Assembly: GCF_004345645.1 (NCBI RefSeq) | Contig: NZ_SLWS01000003.1 | Location: 248,001 to 312,000 of the forward strand | Reading direction: 5' to 3' | Origin: Actinocrispum wychmicini | Lineage (GTDB): Bacteria; Actinomycetota; Actinomycetes; Mycobacteriales; Pseudonocardiaceae | DNA length: 64,000 nt | Shown: positions 27,059-34,571 of the stretch, piece by piece | How positions within the stretch are numbered: position 1 is the first letter of the stretch | How the letters are laid out: every line of letters starts with the position of its first letter | Translations under genes and position numbers: made by a program | Notes under the pieces: model-generated | Database searches by the model: none | What the model was told of the DNA's origin: nothing | Seen by the model: the letters and a program-made list of their open reading frames with translations, nothing else

Positions 27059-27479
27059 CGAGGTAGTCGACCAGTTCGCCCAACTCGTTCTTCCACCCGT
27101 CGACGTTGCCGCTGAACGCCTTGTCGTGCGCGTCGCCCGGCAGCTGGGCAAAGCCGGACTCGACCACGGTCAACCGGGTGCCCGACCCGACGGGTTCGAG
27201 CGTGAACTCGACATAGGTGCGGCGCGGATCGTCCTCGGGCAGGCCGTAGATAGCCCAGGTGAACCCGAAGATCGAGGGTTCCTCGACCCGCTCGATCCGC
27301 ATGTCGGCCCGTTGCCCGTTCGTCCACGTCATCTGGGCGGCCCCACCAGGCCGCAGGTCGATCGTCGCCTGGTTGCCGAACCACGTGCCCAGCCCCTCGG
27401 CCGTGGTCAACGCCGCCCACACCTTCTTCGGGGGGTGGGCCACGTCGACGGTCCGCTCGATCCGGTCGGGAAACGCCAT
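27048..27479 (-). CDS. SRPBCC domain protein (first copy)
   Basis: 143 residues from ATG 27479, which has a TGGAGGA ribosome site. RIERTVDVAHPPKKVWAALT opens the START/SRPBCC domain; LTVVESGFAQLPGD and GWKNELGELVDYLD form the closing helix. It is the first gene of the ArsR-controlled leftward operon. Ligand and function are unknown. Confidence 0.87.
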   Translation of the reverse strand: MAFPDRIERTVDVAHPPKKVWAALTTAEGLGTWFGNQATIDLRPGGAAQMTWTNGQRADMRIERVEEPSIFGFTWAIYGLPEDDPRRTYVEFTLEPVGSGTRLTVVESGFAQLPGDAHDKAFSGNVDGWKNELGELVDYLDAA

Positions 27480-27497
27480 GTCGTCCTCCAGTAAGTA

Positions 27498-27538
27498 GCA
27501 ACCGATTGATTGCAACACTATGGCAACCAGATGGTTGC
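27498..27538. promoter_or_regulatory. Two candidate ArsR operators (GCAACC-N4-GGTTGC)
   Basis: GCAACCAGATGGTTGC (27523-27538) is a perfect palindrome. GCAACCGATTGATTGC (27498-27513) is the same with one mismatch, 25 bp away. Both lie 19-60 bp upstream of the first gene of the SRPBCC/ArsR operon. Spacing and position fit autoregulation by the ArsR protein. Confidence 0.65.
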
Positions 27539-27670
27539 GTCAAGAGGAGATCCATTGGCGCCCCGTGGCGCTCGAAGCGGTGTTACCAAATATCCACAAT
27601 GGACGCGATAACGGGCGCGACCGCACGACGACGTAGGAGGCACCAACGCGCGACCAGAGGAGTGAGCCAC

Positions 27671-28198
27671 ATGGGACAGCGCAGCAATGACCAGGGCAAC
27701 CAGACTCCTGGGGTCCCGGATCTGCCGATCGTCCTCAGCCCACGTGCGATACGGCTGTACTTCTTCGCGGTTTTGGCACTGGGGGCGGTCTTCGCGGTCG
27801 TGTTCCTCTTCGCCTATGGACTCGGTGAGACGGACGCGAGCCGCGCTCAGAATCAACTGAACGCCATCAAGACCGGCGGCGCCGTCATCATCGCGCTTGG
27901 CGGCGCGCTCGTGCTCAACCTGGGCGCGAGGCGGCAGCAGACCAACGAGATCATGCTGTGGCAGAAGGCGCGCGACCAAAGTGAGACCCTGCGCGCCTCG
28001 GCTGTCGAGCAACTGGGCTCGGACAAGGCCTACTGTCAGATCGCCGGGATACACGCGCTGAAAGAGCTGGCGAAGTACGGCAAAGACCAGAAAGACGCCG
28101 TGCTCGCTGTCCTGAAGGCCTTCAGGCACCACGTCGAGGCGGCGAATGTTCGGACCGAAGTGGACAAGGCCATTGTGGACTTGGACTCCCCGGCCTAG
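27671..28198 (+). CDS. Two-helix membrane protein with VEQLGSDK domain
   Basis: 175 residues from ATG 27671 (AGAGGAG upstream). Two membrane helices (LYFFAVLALGAVFAVVFLFA and GGAVIIALGGALVLNLG) flank a short loop. The cytoplasmic tail reads LRASAVEQLGSDKAYCQIAG, then HALKELAKYG. This tail resembles the module that precedes pentapeptide repeats in actinobacterial membrane proteins, but here the protein stops before any pentapeptide repeat. It is divergent from the SRPBCC operon. Function is unknown. GTG 27662 is an alternative start. Confidence 0.7.
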   Translation: MGQRSNDQGNQTPGVPDLPIVLSPRAIRLYFFAVLALGAVFAVVFLFAYGLGETDASRAQNQLNAIKTGGAVIIALGGALVLNLGARRQQTNEIMLWQKARDQSETLRASAVEQLGSDKAYCQIAGIHALKELAKYGKDQKDAVLAVLKAFRHHVEAANVRTEVDKAIVDLDSPA

Positions 28199-28212
28199 TG
28201 CGAGGAGTCCAA
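28181..28212. terminator. Hairpin across the 3' ends of convergent genes
   Basis: TTGGACTCC (28181-28189) pairs perfectly with GGAGTCCAA (28204-28212) around a 14-base loop that contains the stop of the membrane-protein gene. It lies before the stop of the leftward protease gene and could act for both. Confidence 0.55.
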
Positions 28213-28223
28213 GCCGGCCCCGT

Positions 28224-29849
28224 CTACTGCGTGACGGTGAACCTCTTCGACTGGGTGAGCAGCATGCTGTCGATGCTCACGGTGTGCTGGCCGGCGCCGA
28301 TGGTCTTGCTCGCCGGGGTGAAGCCGTAGGCGATGTTGCCCGATGTGTCCGCGGTGATTGTGGTGAGCACGGTGCCGTCGATCGAGATCTTGACCGGGTG
28401 GCCGGGCAGGAAGCCGCTGGACGTGATGCTGAGCAGCGAGGTCGGGGTGACCCGCGTCGACGGCGTCAGCGACAGGGTGTCGCGTAGATCGGCGAGTTGG
28501 TCCGCGGCCTCGTCGGCCATTCTGTTGTGCCGGGCGGCTTTGGCGATGGCGGGGACGAACCGGGAGGCGTCCACTGTGCCCCAGCCGGAGGCGACGTCGA
28601 AGCCTGGGCCGGCCGAGTAGCCGGGGATGTCGCGGAAGTTGTTGTTGCCCGTGGTCACGTCCACGATGCCGGAGCGGCCGGGGTCGCGGGCCAGGTCCTG
28701 GTAGAGGATCTCGTTGACGGGACCCAGGTTTCGGCCGTGCAGCTGGGTGGCCATGGCGAGGACGGCGGCGAACATCGGCGCGGACTGGGACGTTCCGTGC
28801 CGGCTGTTCATGGTGATGTCCGGGATCGACCGCATCCGGCTCCCGGTGATCGACCGGACACCGTCCTGGTAGGACGGACGCTGGTAGATCTGGGACAGTC
28901 CGGCGCCTTCGATCGGGTCGAGCGGGAAGGGGTTCGCGCATGGCGGACACGGCGCGGTGTACTGCGGCCGGCTGCCGCCGAGCGCGATGGTGAACGGATT
29001 GTCATCCCAGGTCGCGATGGCTGGCCCCGGTGTCGGCGCCTGGCACTGCGCGGTGGCGGTGGACAGGTTCTGGGTGACGCCGCAGTCGCCGGTGGACACC
29101 GCGACCGGGATGCCGGCCGCGGCCGCGGCCAGGATGCCGGGGTCCTGCGCGTGGATCTCCGCCGCGCCGTGGCTGTAGTCGGTTTCGCTGCTGCCGTCGC
29201 TGATCGAGATGGTGTTGGCCAGCTTGTGCGCGCTGATGTACTCCAGGCCCTTGACGATCTCGGGCATCGCGACCTCGCTGGACGTGTCCCCGACGACCTC
29301 GGAGTCCGACGGGGTGGCCGAGATGACGATCTTGGCGTACGGCGCCATCAGGTGCACGGCCTCCACGTCCAGCCGCAGCTCGCCGCCCCACGCGTCACAC
29401 GACCCGTAACCGTGCAATGCGACCATTCCGGGCGGGCACTGCGGCGGCAGCGGCCCGTTCGGGTAGATCGTCTGCACCGTGGTGTGCGGCAGGCCGACCG
29501 TGTCGTCCAGCTGGTTGATGGTGTCCTGGATGCCGGCGAGGTCCCAGCCCTCCATCACCGCGACCGACGTGCCGAAGCCGTCGACGCCCTGGGTCCACAG
29601 GTGATCGACCTGGTACGCGAAGATGTCCCGCAGGTCCATCGCGCCCCACTGCGGGTGTCCGGCGGCGATGGCCGTCTTGATCCGGTCGAGCGCGGCCGTC
29701 AGCGTCGCGATCCGGCCTGCCCGACCAGGATCCGACACGGCCAGCGGCTGGTCGGCCGGAGCCGCCGGTGCCGCGTCCGCGACGGCGAACACACCGCCGG
29801 ACAACAACAACGCCGAGGCGACGAGGGACAGTAATCTGACTCTACGCAT
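28224..29849 (-). CDS. Secreted sedolisin-like (S53) serine-carboxyl protease homologue
   Basis: 541 residues with a Sec signal (ALLLSGGVFAVADA) and a strong AGGAGGGG ribosome site. S53 catalytic elements are present: Glu and Asp in GGELRLDVEAVH (about residue 157-161), the oxyanion Asp in AVSTGDCG, and the nucleophile Ser in GTSQSAPMFAAV (about 371). Unlike classical sedolisins there is no large propeptide; the catalytic part starts about 70 residues after the signal. The last 90 residues (STRVTPTSLLSITSSGFLPG onward) look like an Ig-like surface domain. It is probably a secreted protease or a non-proteolytic relative. The gene stands alone. Confidence 0.8.
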   Translation of the reverse strand: MRRVRLLSLVASALLLSGGVFAVADAAPAAPADQPLAVSDPGRAGRIATLTAALDRIKTAIAAGHPQWGAMDLRDIFAYQVDHLWTQGVDGFGTSVAVMEGWDLAGIQDTINQLDDTVGLPHTTVQTIYPNGPLPPQCPPGMVALHGYGSCDAWGGELRLDVEAVHLMAPYAKIVISATPSDSEVVGDTSSEVAMPEIVKGLEYISAHKLANTISISDGSSETDYSHGAAEIHAQDPGILAAAAAGIPVAVSTGDCGVTQNLSTATAQCQAPTPGPAIATWDDNPFTIALGGSRPQYTAPCPPCANPFPLDPIEGAGLSQIYQRPSYQDGVRSITGSRMRSIPDITMNSRHGTSQSAPMFAAVLAMATQLHGRNLGPVNEILYQDLARDPGRSGIVDVTTGNNNFRDIPGYSAGPGFDVASGWGTVDASRFVPAIAKAARHNRMADEAADQLADLRDTLSLTPSTRVTPTSLLSITSSGFLPGHPVKISIDGTVLTTITADTSGNIAYGFTPASKTIGAGQHTVSIDSMLLTQSKRFTVTQ

Positions 29850-29913
29850 GGCAACCCCTCCTGAGTGGTTCTGCGCGAGTCGACGCTAACCACCGCGAAC
29901 GGCGCCGTCATCG

Positions 29914-29937
29914 GACGTTGGTCGCACTACCAACGTC
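29914..29937 (-). terminator. Hairpin downstream of the dehydratase operon
   Basis: GACGTTGGT (29914-29922) and ACCAACGTC (29929-29937) form a perfect 9-bp stem with a 6-base loop, 13 bp beyond the stop of the leftward enolase-superfamily gene. It may end that operon or, being 65 bp upstream of the protease start, serve as an operator. No T tract is seen. Confidence 0.5.
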
Positions 29938-29949
29938 GGGAATCGCCCT

Positions 29950-31128
29950 TTAGGTGTGCAACCGGCGGAACACCTCGAACAGCTTCGCCTTGTCCTCGAA
30001 GCCGATGCCGGGGGACTCGGTGAGGCCGACCCGGCTGTCGCGCACGACAGCCGAATCGGCGAATCCCCCTGTGGGTTGGAACTCACCGGGGTACGACTCG
30101 TTGCCGCCAAGTCGCAACGCCGCCGCGATGTGCAGCGAGAACTGGTGCCCGCCATGGGGGACGCAGCGGCGCGTCGACCAGCCCTGCTGCCGGAGCAGGT
30201 CGAGCACGCGCAGGTACTCGACCAGCCCGTAGCTCAGCACCGGGTCGATCTGGATGATGTCACGGTCCGGGCGCATCCCCGCGTAGCGCAGGAGATTGCG
30301 GGCATCGGTGCGGGAGAACAGGTTCTCGCCCGTGGCGAGGGTGCCGGAGTACTCCTCGGCGAGGACGGCGTGCGCCGCGTAGTCCAGCGGGTCGCCGGGT
30401 TCCTCGTACCAGAACAGGCCGTACGGCTCCAGTGCCTCGCCGTAGCGCAGGGCGGTGCGCAGGTCGAAGCGGCCGTTGGCGTCGACGGCGAGTCGGGAGC
30501 CGTCCCCGCCCAGCACCTCCAGGACCGCCTCGATCCGCTTGAGGTCCTCGGCGAGGTCGGCACCGCCGATCTTGATCTTCACGATCCGGTAGCCCAGGCC
30601 GAGGAAGCCCCTGATCTCGTCCTGCAGCTCGCGCAATCCCTTGCCGGGCGCGTAGTAGCCGCCCGCCGCGTAGACGAAGACGTCCGAGTCCGGCTCGCCG
30701 ACGCCGTGGTTGTCGGCGAGCCAGCGGTACAGCGGTTGCCCGGCGAGTTTCGCTGCCAGGTCGAACAACGCCATGTCGATCACCCCGACCGCGACGGACC
30801 GTTCGCCGTGGCCGCCGGGCTTCTCGTTGCGCATCATCACGTCCCAGGCCCGCGCCGGGTCCACAGTAGAATAGTCTTCGGTGGACAGTTCGGACGGATC
30901 GGCCTGAAGCAGGCGCGGGATGATCCGCCGCCGCAGGATCTCGCCGACGCTGTAGCGGCCGTTGGAGTTGAACCCGTAGCCGACCACCGGCTCGCCGTCG
31001 CGGATCACGTCGCTCACCACGGCGACAACCGAACAGTCCATGTCCCGGAAGCTGATGAAGGCGTTGCTGATCGACGAGCTGATCGGCACCGTGCCCTCAT
31101 GGATCGCGACGATCTTCGGCACAGTCAT
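29950..31128 (-). CDS. Enolase-superfamily dehydratase, D-tartrate dehydratase (TarD)-like
   Basis: 392 residues from ATG 31128. Strong similarity to TarD is visible in VSDVIRDGEPVVGYGFNSNG, MMRNEKPGGHGERSVAVGVI and PHGGHQFSLH. The superfamily acid/base residues are present: KIKIGG (Lys-x-Lys), AVDANGRFD and WYEEPGDPLD (metal carboxylates). TarD removes water from D-tartrate to give oxaloacetate. It shares an operon with a dicarboxylate symporter, and the two genes overlap by 4 bp, consistent with uptake and dehydration of a tartrate-like acid. Another four-carbon hydroxydiacid is possible. Confidence 0.85.
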   Translation of the reverse strand: MTVPKIVAIHEGTVPISSSISNAFISFRDMDCSVVAVVSDVIRDGEPVVGYGFNSNGRYSVGEILRRRIIPRLLQADPSELSTEDYSTVDPARAWDVMMRNEKPGGHGERSVAVGVIDMALFDLAAKLAGQPLYRWLADNHGVGEPDSDVFVYAAGGYYAPGKGLRELQDEIRGFLGLGYRIVKIKIGGADLAEDLKRIEAVLEVLGGDGSRLAVDANGRFDLRTALRYGEALEPYGLFWYEEPGDPLDYAAHAVLAEEYSGTLATGENLFSRTDARNLLRYAGMRPDRDIIQIDPVLSYGLVEYLRVLDLLRQQGWSTRRCVPHGGHQFSLHIAAALRLGGNESYPGEFQPTGGFADSAVVRDSRVGLTESPGIGFEDKAKLFEVFRRLHT

Positions 31129-32441
31129 GTCCTCTCTGGTTGCTTGACGGCCGTTCGTTGTCGGCCGATGGTTTCGGCGAGTTTCTCCGGGTCGACGCCA
31201 CCCGGTTCCGTCCGCGACACGGCGATCACCGCGACCGCGTTGCCCAGCACGTTGGTGACGGCCCGGATGAGGGAAAGGAAGCGCTCGATGGACAGGACGA
31301 GCGCGAGGCCGGCGACCGGGATGAAGTGGACCGCGGCCACCAGGTTGGCCAGCGTCACGAACGCGGACCCGGTGACCCCGGCGGTTCCCTTGGACAGCAC
31401 CAGGAACACCAGGAACAGCGTGACCTGTTGGCCGAAATCCAGTTCCACGCCGTACACCTGGGCGATGAACACCGCGGACATCGGCACGATGACCGCCACC
31501 CCGTCCAGGTTGAACGAGTAGCCGGCGGGCACGACGAGCCCGACCACGTCCCGCTTGCACCCGAACTCCTCCAGGCGCCCCATCACCTGTGGCATCACCG
31601 CTTCGGAGGACGACGTGCCGAGCACGATGTACAACTCCTTGCGCAGTGCCCGGATCAGCCGCGTCAGCGAGACCCCGCAGACCCGTGTGACAGTGCCCAA
31701 CACCAGCGACACGAAGATGAGCAGCGTCACGAACGCCAGGCCGACGTACTTCATCAGCGCGGTCAGCGTTTCCGGGCCGAACTTGCCGACCGTGTACGCG
31801 ACCGCCCCGAACACGCCGATCGGCGCGAGCCGGGAGACCAGGCCGACGATCCGGAAGAACACCTCGGTCAGCTTCCCGAACGCCCGCTGGACCGGGTCGG
31901 ACACCTGCTTGGGCAGGCTGAGCAGGGCGATCGCGAACAGGACGGCGAACACCAGCACCTGGATGATGTTGCCGGTGGCGAAGCTGTTCACCACGTTGTC
32001 CGGGATGAGCCCCAGGAGAAAGTCACTGACCGACTGTTCGGAGGCGCCCTTGACGTACGTGCCGATGTCGCCGGACGCGCCCGCCGGCGGTGCCACCCCG
32101 CTGCCGGGGCGGAACAAGTTGATCGCCAGCAACCCCAGCAGGGTGCCGATGGTGGTGATGATCTCGAAGTAGACGATGGCCTTCAGGGCGATCCGGCCGA
32201 CCGACTTCAGCGCGCCGACCGACACGATCCCGGTGACCACGACCAGGAACACGATCGGCGGGATGACCAGCCGGATCAGGTTGATGAACCCGTCGGCCAG
32301 CGGCTTGAGATCGGCCGCGGTGCCCGGCAGGAGCACGCCGAACACGGCCGCCGCGACGGCCGCGGCGAGGACCTGGATCCCGGTGTTGGCGGCGAGGCGC
32401 CGCCAGCGGGGTAAGGGTGGGGCGGAAGTGGTGGTGCTCAT
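31125..32441 (-). CDS. Dicarboxylate/amino-acid:cation symporter (DctA/GltP, DAACS family)
   Basis: 438 residues with the DAACS serine-rich signature GTSSSEAVMPQVMGRLEEFG and the substrate-binding NLDGVAVIVPMSAVFIAQVY. It imports C4-dicarboxylates or acidic amino acids with protons or sodium. It lies directly upstream of the TarD-like gene (4-bp overlap) and 42 bp after a second enolase-superfamily gene. The start is ATG 32441; a GTG nine bases upstream is possible. Confidence 0.9.
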   Translation of the reverse strand: MSTTTSAPPLPRWRRLAANTGIQVLAAAVAAAVFGVLLPGTAADLKPLADGFINLIRLVIPPIVFLVVVTGIVSVGALKSVGRIALKAIVYFEIITTIGTLLGLLAINLFRPGSGVAPPAGASGDIGTYVKGASEQSVSDFLLGLIPDNVVNSFATGNIIQVLVFAVLFAIALLSLPKQVSDPVQRAFGKLTEVFFRIVGLVSRLAPIGVFGAVAYTVGKFGPETLTALMKYVGLAFVTLLIFVSLVLGTVTRVCGVSLTRLIRALRKELYIVLGTSSSEAVMPQVMGRLEEFGCKRDVVGLVVPAGYSFNLDGVAVIVPMSAVFIAQVYGVELDFGQQVTLFLVFLVLSKGTAGVTGSAFVTLANLVAAVHFIPVAGLALVLSIERFLSLIRAVTNVLGNAVAVIAVSRTEPGGVDPEKLAETIGRQRTAVKQPERT

Positions 32442-32483
32442 GGGTTTCACCGCGTTTCGATCGACGTTGACCGGGGCGGGCCG

Positions 32484-33599
32484 TCAGTGTTCGGGGACGA
32501 GGGTGGCTTGCAGGGCGTCGCGGTCGACCGTGAGGCCGAGGCCGGGACGATCCGGGATGGCGATCCGGCCGTTGACCGGCTTCGGCGCGTCCGGGAACAG
32601 CAGCTCGCCGACCTGGACCATGCCCAGGTGCCACTCCAGGATCCAGCCGTTCATCAGGCCGGCCAGGGTGTGCATGTTGAACAGCGGCCAGCCGCCGCCG
32701 TGCGCGATGGGCAGGTTGTAGATCTGGGCCAGGTGCGCGGCCTTGCGGGCCTCGGTGAAACCGCCGCAGTAGCACGCGTTCGGCTGCAGGATGTCGATCG
32801 CCTGGCGCTCGACCAGCTCCCGGATCCGCCAGCGGTGGCCTTCCATCTGGCCGGCGGCCAGCGGGATCCGGGTGTGCGCCCGCAGGTCCGCCATGGCCCT
32901 GGCGTCGTTCTGGTGCAACGGTTCCTCGAACCAGGTGATGTCGCAGTCCTCGATGGCACGGCAGAGCTGCTTCGCCTCGGTCGGGGTGAACAGGTAGTTG
33001 GCGTCGATCATGATGTCGACGTCGTCGCCGACAGTCTCGCGGACCACCCGGATCCGCGCCGCGTCCTCCCGCCAGCCGCCGGGGTCCACGCCGACCACCA
33101 GCTTGAGCGCCCGGAAGCCCTGGTCGAGCTGCAACCGGGCGGCCGCGGCCAGGGTTTCCCGGTCGTACTGGGGGAAACCGAAGGTCACGTACGTCGGCAG
33201 CTCGGTCCGGGCGCCGCCGAGGAGACTCGCCACGGATCGTTGTGAGTGCTTGCCGTTGATGTCCCACAACGCGATGTCCAGCAACGACAACGCGCTCGAC
33301 ACCACCCCGGTCATCGCGCGCGGGTTGATCCTGCGCCACACCCGCTCGTGGATCGCCTCAACTTCGCGGGCGTCCATGTCGGTCACCACGGGCAGGAAGT
33401 GCCGTTGCAGCGCCGTGACCACCGACCTGGCCAGGAAGTGCCCGGTCAGTGCCGTCCCGGTCAGCCCGTCCTCGGTCTCGACCTCGCAGAACACGAACTC
33501 GCGCTGCTCCTCGCGGCCGTAACCGGCCACTTTCCCGGTCAGCAGGGGCACGTCGATGGACGTGGTGTGCACGCTGGCTCGAATGTCCTTGATCCTCAT
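32484..33599 (-). CDS. Mandelate racemase/muconate lactonizing family enzyme, substrate unassigned
   Basis: 371 residues from ATG 33599 (AAAGGAG site 5 bp upstream). Metal ligands are IMIDANYLF (Asp) and WFEEPLHQ (Glu), and AHGGGWPLFN supplies the general His. The second catalytic position differs from classical members: the strand reads ALKLVVGVDPGG, with Lys-x-Val where Lys-x-Lys is usual. It is therefore probably a sugar-acid dehydratase or racemase of an unassigned subgroup. The adjacent GntR-type regulator is divergent, and palindromic operators lie between them. Confidence 0.82.
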   Translation of the reverse strand: MRIKDIRASVHTTSIDVPLLTGKVAGYGREEQREFVFCEVETEDGLTGTALTGHFLARSVVTALQRHFLPVVTDMDAREVEAIHERVWRRINPRAMTGVVSSALSLLDIALWDINGKHSQRSVASLLGGARTELPTYVTFGFPQYDRETLAAAARLQLDQGFRALKLVVGVDPGGWREDAARIRVVRETVGDDVDIMIDANYLFTPTEAKQLCRAIEDCDITWFEEPLHQNDARAMADLRAHTRIPLAAGQMEGHRWRIRELVERQAIDILQPNACYCGGFTEARKAAHLAQIYNLPIAHGGGWPLFNMHTLAGLMNGWILEWHLGMVQVGELLFPDAPKPVNGRIAIPDRPGLGLTVDRDALQATLVPEH

Positions 33600-33651
33600 C
33601 CCGCTCCTTTGGGGGTCCGCGTTCGACGTGTCGCAGAGTCTGGGCTCTCGA

Positions 33652-33748
33652 TTGTCAACTGTCAACGATTTGCAATCGCTGCTGAGCGGCGTCTATAGTG
33701 CGCCGTCCTCGTCGGGGCGGCCGATGGTAAGTTGTCAACAGTTGACAA
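33652..33748. promoter_or_regulatory. GntR operators: perfect palindrome TTGTCAACAGTTGACAA and related upstream site
   Basis: 33732-33748 is TTGTCAAC-A-GTTGACAA, a perfect 8-bp inverted repeat of the shape bound by FadR-subfamily GntR proteins, 27 bp before the GntR start. A second site starts at 33652 with TTGTCAACTGTCAAC, a direct pair of TGTCAAC, 53 bp before the enolase-superfamily start. Together they should allow the GntR protein to control itself and the leftward operon (33599-29950). Confidence 0.8.
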
Positions 33749-33774
33749 TCTCGTTCCGTTTCAGGGGGACCGCA

Positions 33775-34461
33775 GTGCCGGACAACTCGGAGCCGATGAC
33801 CGCGCTGCAACGCCGGGTGGCCGAACGCCAGGCCACGTCCCTACCGCACCTGATCGTCGAAGAGCTGGAACAGATGATCATCACCGGCGCGCTCAAGGGC
33901 GGCGACCGGATCAACGAGTCGGCACTTGCCATGCGCCTGGGCGTCAGCCGCGGCCCGGTCCGGGAAGCGTGCCGGCACCTCGAACGAAGCCGCTTGGTGG
34001 AGTTCCGCGCCAACCGCGGCATGTTTGTGCGGGAGATCTCCATGGCGGAGGCCGCCCAGCTCTACGACATCCGCGCCAGCCTCTTCGGCCTCGCCGGCCG
34101 CCTCGCCGCGACCCGGGTCACCACCGCCGACGCCGACCACCTACGCGCCCGAATCGACCAACTGGAATCGGCCGGCAGCATGGACGACTACTACCCCCTG
34201 AACGTCGACCTGCACCGGGCGATCGTGGCGTTGGCCGGCAACCCCCGACTCACTGACCTCTACGACAACATCTCCAAGGAACTCCACCTGTTCCGCCGGC
34301 ACGGCCTGGAACCCCCCACCGCCCGCCACACATCCAACGAGCAGCACCGCCAGATCCTCGACCACCTCAGGGCAGGCGACTCCGACGAGGCGGCCAAGCT
34401 GATGGAAGAGCACATCCTGGCCGGCAAACACCGAATGCTCGCCGAGGAAGTTTCAGACTGA
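33775..34461 (+). CDS. GntR-family regulator, FadR/FCD subfamily
   Basis: 228 residues from GTG 33775 (AGGGGG upstream). The winged helix lies at about 20-85 (IITGALKGGDRINESALAMR, LGVSRGPVREACRHLERSRL) and an all-helical FCD effector domain follows, with metal-binding His/Asp positions in NVDLHRAIVALAGNPRL and TSNEQHRQILDHL. FCD regulators respond to organic or sugar acids. It is divergent from the enolase-superfamily/symporter operon and is its likely repressor. Confidence 0.92.
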   Translation: MPDNSEPMTALQRRVAERQATSLPHLIVEELEQMIITGALKGGDRINESALAMRLGVSRGPVREACRHLERSRLVEFRANRGMFVREISMAEAAQLYDIRASLFGLAGRLAATRVTTADADHLRARIDQLESAGSMDDYYPLNVDLHRAIVALAGNPRLTDLYDNISKELHLFRRHGLEPPTARHTSNEQHRQILDHLRAGDSDEAAKLMEEHILAGKHRMLAEEVSD

Positions 34462-34571
34462 CTGGCCGACCGCGCCGCCGCCCGCCGCCGTCCTCGGCGG
34501 CCACAACCGGTTCACAACAGCTCCTTGCTGTCCTGACCGGGTTCGTCAGGCGTTCCCGAGGGGAGCACGGT

